Part shown: positions 36,745 through 39,957 of the stretch, one piece after another
How the letters are laid out: every line of letters begins with the position of its first letter
Numbering within the stretch: position 1 is the stretch's first letter
DNA from: Chloroflexota bacterium
GTDB lineage: Bacteria; Chloroflexota; UBA11872
DNA: 39,957 nt
Assembly: GCA_022820025.1 (NCBI GenBank)
Contig: JAJEGF010000032.1
Span: 1-39,957, forward strand
Direction: 5' to 3'
Position numbers and translations under genes: made by a program
Notes under the pieces: model-generated
What the model saw: the letters and a program-made list of their open reading frames with translations, nothing else
What the model was told of the DNA's origin: nothing
The model's database searches: none

Positions 36745-38811
36745 TTAGCCGGATTCCTCTCGCTTTCGCGCCGCCACTGCGACGATCTGTTCCTGAATGT
36801 TCGGTGGAACTTCCTCGTAGCGTACGAACTCGCGCGTGAACCGGCCGCGGCCTTGCGTGATGGAACGCAGATCCGTCGCGTAGCGCTGAACCTCAGCCTC
36901 CGGCGCCTCGACCTCAACGATTGAGAATCCGGGCTCACCTTCGGCCGGCGCCATGCCCAGTACGTGGCCTCGCTTCGAGCTGATGTCGCCGATCACGTCG
37001 CCTGTATTGGTGTCGGGAATCAGGATGTCGAGCTTCAGGATAGGTTCCAGGATCACGGGGTGCGCATTGGGAATGCCATCCTCGTAGGCCAGCCGCGCCG
37101 CGATGCGGAACGACTCATCCGACGAGTCCACCGAGTGGTACTGCCCGTCAAACAGCGCCGCCTTGAGGTCCACCACGGGATATCCAGCGAGCAGCCCGCG
37201 ATTGATCGTCTCGTTCAGCCCCTTTTCGACGGCTGGGATGTACTGGCGCGGGACTCGGCCGCCGACAACGCGGTCTTCGAACTCGAATCCTGAACCGCGC
37301 GCCAACGGCGAGAACTCAATGTGGACATCTCCGAATTGGCCATGCCCTCCCGACTGGCGCTTGTGACGGCCGTGCGCGTTGACGGTTCTGCGGATTGTCT
37401 CGCGGTAGGCCACCCGGGGAACGTCGGCCTGGAGACCGACACCAAACTTACGCCGTGCGCGCTCCAGGCTGATGCGCACGTGCGACTCGCCCAAACCGGC
37501 CAGAATCGTCTCGGCCGTGTCGTCGTTGCGGTAGGTCTGGAGCGATGGGTCCTCTTCGACCAGGCGAGCGAGGGCCGTTCCCATCTTGTCCAGGTCCGCT
37601 GACGTCTCCGGGGTGATTGACGCCTCAAACAGCGGGCGGGGCATGTCGAACGCCGGCAGCTCTGTCGACTGCGAGTTCGCGGTCAGCGTGTCGCCGGTCG
37701 TGACACCGTCCAGCTTGGTGACGAAGGCAATGTCGCCGGCCGACATCTGCCTGGCAGGGGTCCCATCCTTGCCGACTGCGAACTGAATGTTGGCCAGTCG
37801 TTCGGTGTGGCCGGTGCGTTGGTCCACGAGCTGCGCGTCACCGTCAATCTGGCCCGCGAACAGCCGGAACATCGAGACCTTGCCGACGAAAGGATCGGCA
37901 AGCGTCTTGAATACCTGGGCCACAACCGGCCCGTCGATTTGTGGGGCGTTGCCGTCCAGCATGCTCTCGAGCCGCTCGGCCGGCGATGGCGCCAGCGCGG
38001 CCAGCGCCTCAATAGCCTCGCGCACGCCCTTGAGATTGGTCGCCGCGGTGAAAAGCACCGGAAAAATGTCGCCGTTCGCTATCCCGGCCCGCAGCGCACG
38101 TTCGAGATCCGCGCGCTCCAATTCTTCGCCTTCCAGATACTGCTCGAGAAGGTCGTCGTCGGTCGATGCCACGGCCTCGACCAGTTGCTCACGGGCTTCC
38201 TCAACCATGTCGACCAAATCGTCCGGAACCTCGGCAATCGACGACCCGTTTTCGGCGAAGATGCGCGCCTTGCCGTCCAGCAGGTCAACCACGCCCCGGA
38301 ATTCGGAACCGTCGCCAATGGGCACCTGGATCGGAGCCACGTTGGCGCCGAAACGCTCGCGCAGATCGTCAACGACCGACTCGGTGTCGGCATTGTCCCG
38401 GTCGACCCGACTCACGATCAGAAGGCGCGGGCGATTGAGGTCGGAAGCCAGACGCCACACGATTTCCGTTCCGACTTCTATTCCCGATGTCGCGTCGACG
38501 AGTACAGCGGCGGCATCGGCTGCATTGAGGCCCGAAATCACCTCGCCCACAAAGTCGGCATAGCCCGGCGTGTCGATGACGTTGATCTTCGACCTGTTCC
38601 ACTCGCAGGCTACGGCGGCCAAATTGATCGACATGCCTCGCTCGTGCTCGTCCGGGTCGTAGTCGGAGACCGTGTTGTGTTCTTCGACCCTGCCCAGGCG
38701 CGAGGCCTTGCCGGTGACGTAGTACAGCGCCTCAGCCAGCGAGGTCTTGCCCGCGCCGCTGTGGGCGACGAGGGCCACGTTTCGTATGTTATCGGTGTCG
38801 TATCGGTCCAT
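36745..38811 (-). CDS. EF-G-like translational GTPase (EF-G2/fusA2 type)
   Basis: 688 residues. P-loop AHSGAGKT at 16-23 (EF-G proper has AHIDAGKTT), switch I HERGMSIN at 56-63, and DTPGYADF near 80-87. The G4 motif NKxD reads SRVD at 134-137. Domains II-V follow (GGHGQFGDVHIEFSPL; VVGGRVPRQYIPAVEKGL; ITQGRGRF). This is the EF-G-like type II class (PRK12740-like), not the main elongation factor. No ribosomal protein, rpsL or tuf genes are adjacent. The altered G4 may change nucleotide specificity or affinity. Confidence 0.9.
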   Translation of the reverse strand: MDRYDTDNIRNVALVAHSGAGKTSLAEALYYVTGKASRLGRVEEHNTVSDYDPDEHERGMSINLAAVACEWNRSKINVIDTPGYADFVGEVISGLNAADAAAVLVDATSGIEVGTEIVWRLASDLNRPRLLIVSRVDRDNADTESVVDDLRERFGANVAPIQVPIGDGSEFRGVVDLLDGKARIFAENGSSIAEVPDDLVDMVEEAREQLVEAVASTDDDLLEQYLEGEELERADLERALRAGIANGDIFPVLFTAATNLKGVREAIEALAALAPSPAERLESMLDGNAPQIDGPVVAQVFKTLADPFVGKVSMFRLFAGQIDGDAQLVDQRTGHTERLANIQFAVGKDGTPARQMSAGDIAFVTKLDGVTTGDTLTANSQSTELPAFDMPRPLFEASITPETSADLDKMGTALARLVEEDPSLQTYRNDDTAETILAGLGESHVRISLERARRKFGVGLQADVPRVAYRETIRRTVNAHGRHKRQSGGHGQFGDVHIEFSPLARGSGFEFEDRVVGGRVPRQYIPAVEKGLNETINRGLLAGYPVVDLKAALFDGQYHSVDSSDESFRIAARLAYEDGIPNAHPVILEPILKLDILIPDTNTGDVIGDISSKRGHVLGMAPAEGEPGFSIVEVEAPEAEVQRYATDLRSITQGRGRFTREFVRYEEVPPNIQEQIVAVAARKREESG

Positions 38812-38864
38812 CGTCTCGCTTATCTGCAGCCATGCGGCGACCGGCGCCAGGGCCGCGAGCCGTC

Positions 38865-38870
38865 ATTATA
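38865..38870 (-). promoter_or_regulatory. -10 box for the EF-G-like/M42 operon
   Basis: A perfect TATAAT on the minus strand lies 54 bases before the ATG at 38811. The -35 at 17 bases is CCGACT, which is poor. A second CATAAT lies 14 bases further upstream. The intergenic region is shared with the divergent proB promoter. Confidence 0.45.
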
Positions 38871-38904
38871 GGCGCGAGATTATGGGCAGTCGGCAGCGGC
38901 TGAC

Positions 38905-38910
38905 TACAAT
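38905..38910 (+). promoter_or_regulatory. Possible -10 box for proB
   Basis: TACAAT, five of six consensus bases, lies 40 bases before the ATG at 38950. No good -35 was found at 16-18 bases. It is back to back with the minus-strand TATAAT at 38865. Confidence 0.35.
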
Positions 38911-38949
38911 CTGTGCGCCGATTCTCCGCAGGCTGGGGGACGCTGGTCG

Positions 38950-39957
38950 ATGTCGCCCAATTTCCGTCGAATTGTTGTCAAGTGCGGTACCCGCCTGCTT
39001 GCCGGCGATTCCGGGATCAATCACGCGTTTATCGCCGACATGGCGCGGCAGATCGCCGCCCTTCGCTCCAACGGGACGCAGGTCGCCCTGGTGACGTCCG
39101 GGGCGGTGGCGGTTGGACGATCCATCGTCCCACTTCCTGGCGACGCGCTGGTGACGCGTCAGGTGCTGGCGGCCATCGGGCAGGCGCCGCTGATGGCCCA
39201 CTACTCCGAGTGCTTCGCGGAAACGGACATGACCGTCGCACAGGCGCTGCTCTCGCGAGCCGATCTGCACAGTCGCACCGGATACCTGAACGCTCGAAAC
39301 GCGCTGACCGGACTCTTTGACGCGGGCGTCGTGCCGATTGCTAACGAGAACGATGTGGTAGCGACGGAGGAACTCCGGTTTGGAGACAATGACCGGCTGT
39401 CGGTCCTGATTGCCAAGCTCATCGGCGCCGATCGGCTATACATCCTCTCTCGCACGGCCGGACTCTACACGGCAGACCCCGAACGCGAGCCCGCGGCGGA
39501 GCTGATTCCGGATGCCAGCGAAATGCCGCGTGCGAGACTCGAACAGATCGCAGGCGGGGCGTCGCCGGGCGGCCTCGGCGGCATGCGATCCAAGCTGCAG
39601 GCGGCGCTCGAGGCTTCGGCCGACGGTGTCGATGTCGTCATCGCCGGTGGCGACGTACCAGACGTGATCGTGCGACTTGAGTTGGGTGAACGCCTCGGTA
39701 CGCGCTTTGCCAGTCAGGGTCGACGCCGCTCCAGCCGCGCTCGGTGGCTCAGTTCCAGCGTGGCGCAGCGTGGCTCCATCGTCGTGGACGACGGCGCTCG
39801 TCAGGCTCTGGTCAGCAACGGCAGCAGTCTGCTTCCGGCTGGCATCACCCAGGTGCAAGGCGCGTTTGAGCGTGGTGATCTGGTCAGCCTGATGGACGCG
39901 CGCGGAAGGGTATTCGCGCGCGGTCTTGCGAACTACGCCTCAAGCGACTTGGTCCGG
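38950..39957 (+). CDS. proB: Glutamate 5-kinase (3' end missing)
   Basis: 336 residues visible, running off the window. ATP-binding start FRRIVVKCGTRLL (Lys11), VTSGAVAVGRSI, GQAPLMAHY, PIANENDVVATEELRFGDND, and GGLGGMRSKLQAA are ProB motifs. The C-terminal PUA domain begins near residue 275 (GSIVVDDGARQAL) and is cut off. It catalyses the first step of proline synthesis. Family members are about 370 residues, so roughly 35-40 residues are missing. proA is likely just beyond the edge but is not seen. Confidence 0.94.
   Translation, partial: MSPNFRRIVVKCGTRLLAGDSGINHAFIADMARQIAALRSNGTQVALVTSGAVAVGRSIVPLPGDALVTRQVLAAIGQAPLMAHYSECFAETDMTVAQALLSRADLHSRTGYLNARNALTGLFDAGVVPIANENDVVATEELRFGDNDRLSVLIAKLIGADRLYILSRTAGLYTADPEREPAAELIPDASEMPRARLEQIAGGASPGGLGGMRSKLQAALEASADGVDVVIAGGDVPDVIVRLELGERLGTRFASQGRRRSSRARWLSSSVAQRGSIVVDDGARQALVSNGSSLLPAGITQVQGAFERGDLVSLMDARGRVFARGLANYASSDLVR

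Noticed and set aside
36717..36938. 74-residue N-terminal extension of the M42 peptidase frame
   Set aside because: Arg/Ser-rich and overlaps the end of the EF-G-like gene; ATG 36716 gives the normal family length.

Overview
This window looks like a GC-rich bacterial chromosome segment. It is packed with housekeeping genes and shows no phage, plasmid, transposon, CRISPR, rRNA or tRNA signature. The gene mix points to a free-living heterotroph, tentatively of the Chloroflexota: an LCP protein, a YhaO/YhaN-like nuclease pair, a YesL-like membrane protein, a bifunctional aldolase/SDR, and the nusA-ylxR-infB-rbfA-truB-ribF block. That placement is inferred from gene content only. Starts are frequently GTG or TTG, and neighbouring genes often overlap by four bases (ATGA/GTGA), which suggests translational coupling.

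Layout. Bases 1-2000 (minus): larB (cut by the window edge) coupled to eno. 2127-2990: SMP-30/gluconolactonase. 3047-4648 (minus): a compact Lon-like protease without the usual N-domain. 4767-6012: rhodanese and MoeB/ThiF-type E1 enzyme. 6061-9218: ComP-like membrane histidine kinase with a PDZ-like segment, and its NarL-type regulator, whose 3' end overlaps a convergent Gfo/Idh/MocA oxidoreductase (9144-10187). 10398-12394: LCP protein and a convergent SAM methyltransferase sharing stop-codon bases. 12453-15284: CinA-like domain protein and bifunctional aldolase/dehydrogenase. 15306-15899 (minus): small membrane-anchored protein. 16064-19583: galU, a glucuronokinase-like GHMP kinase and a xylulokinase, each overlapping the next by GTGA. 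19656-22647: homocysteine methyltransferase, YesL-like membrane protein and a sugar-type ABC ATPase.

22865-28580 is the transcription/translation operon nusA-ylxR-infB-rbfA-truB-ribF. Two of its genes, ylxR and rbfA, have no ATG, GTG or TTG that could start the conserved protein. Both have a good Shine-Dalgarno sequence placed in front of an ATC codon. This is the most unusual feature of the window and could be a translational control device sensitive to IF3. rimP is missing from its usual place before nusA.

28640-31164: Crp/Fnr regulator and gamma-glutamyltransferase-family enzyme. 31375-35606: YhaO/YhaN-like nuclease-ATPase pair preceded by a leader rich in inverted repeats. 35658-38811 (minus): M42 aminopeptidase and an EF-G-like GTPase with an altered guanine-recognition motif. 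38950-39957: proB, cut by the window edge.

Main themes: nucleotide-sugar supply (galU, GHMP kinase, xylB), sugar metabolism (eno, SMP-30, aldolase/SDR, ABC ATPase), translation machinery, and peptide turnover (Lon-like, GGT, M42). No obvious defence island or biosynthetic cluster was seen.
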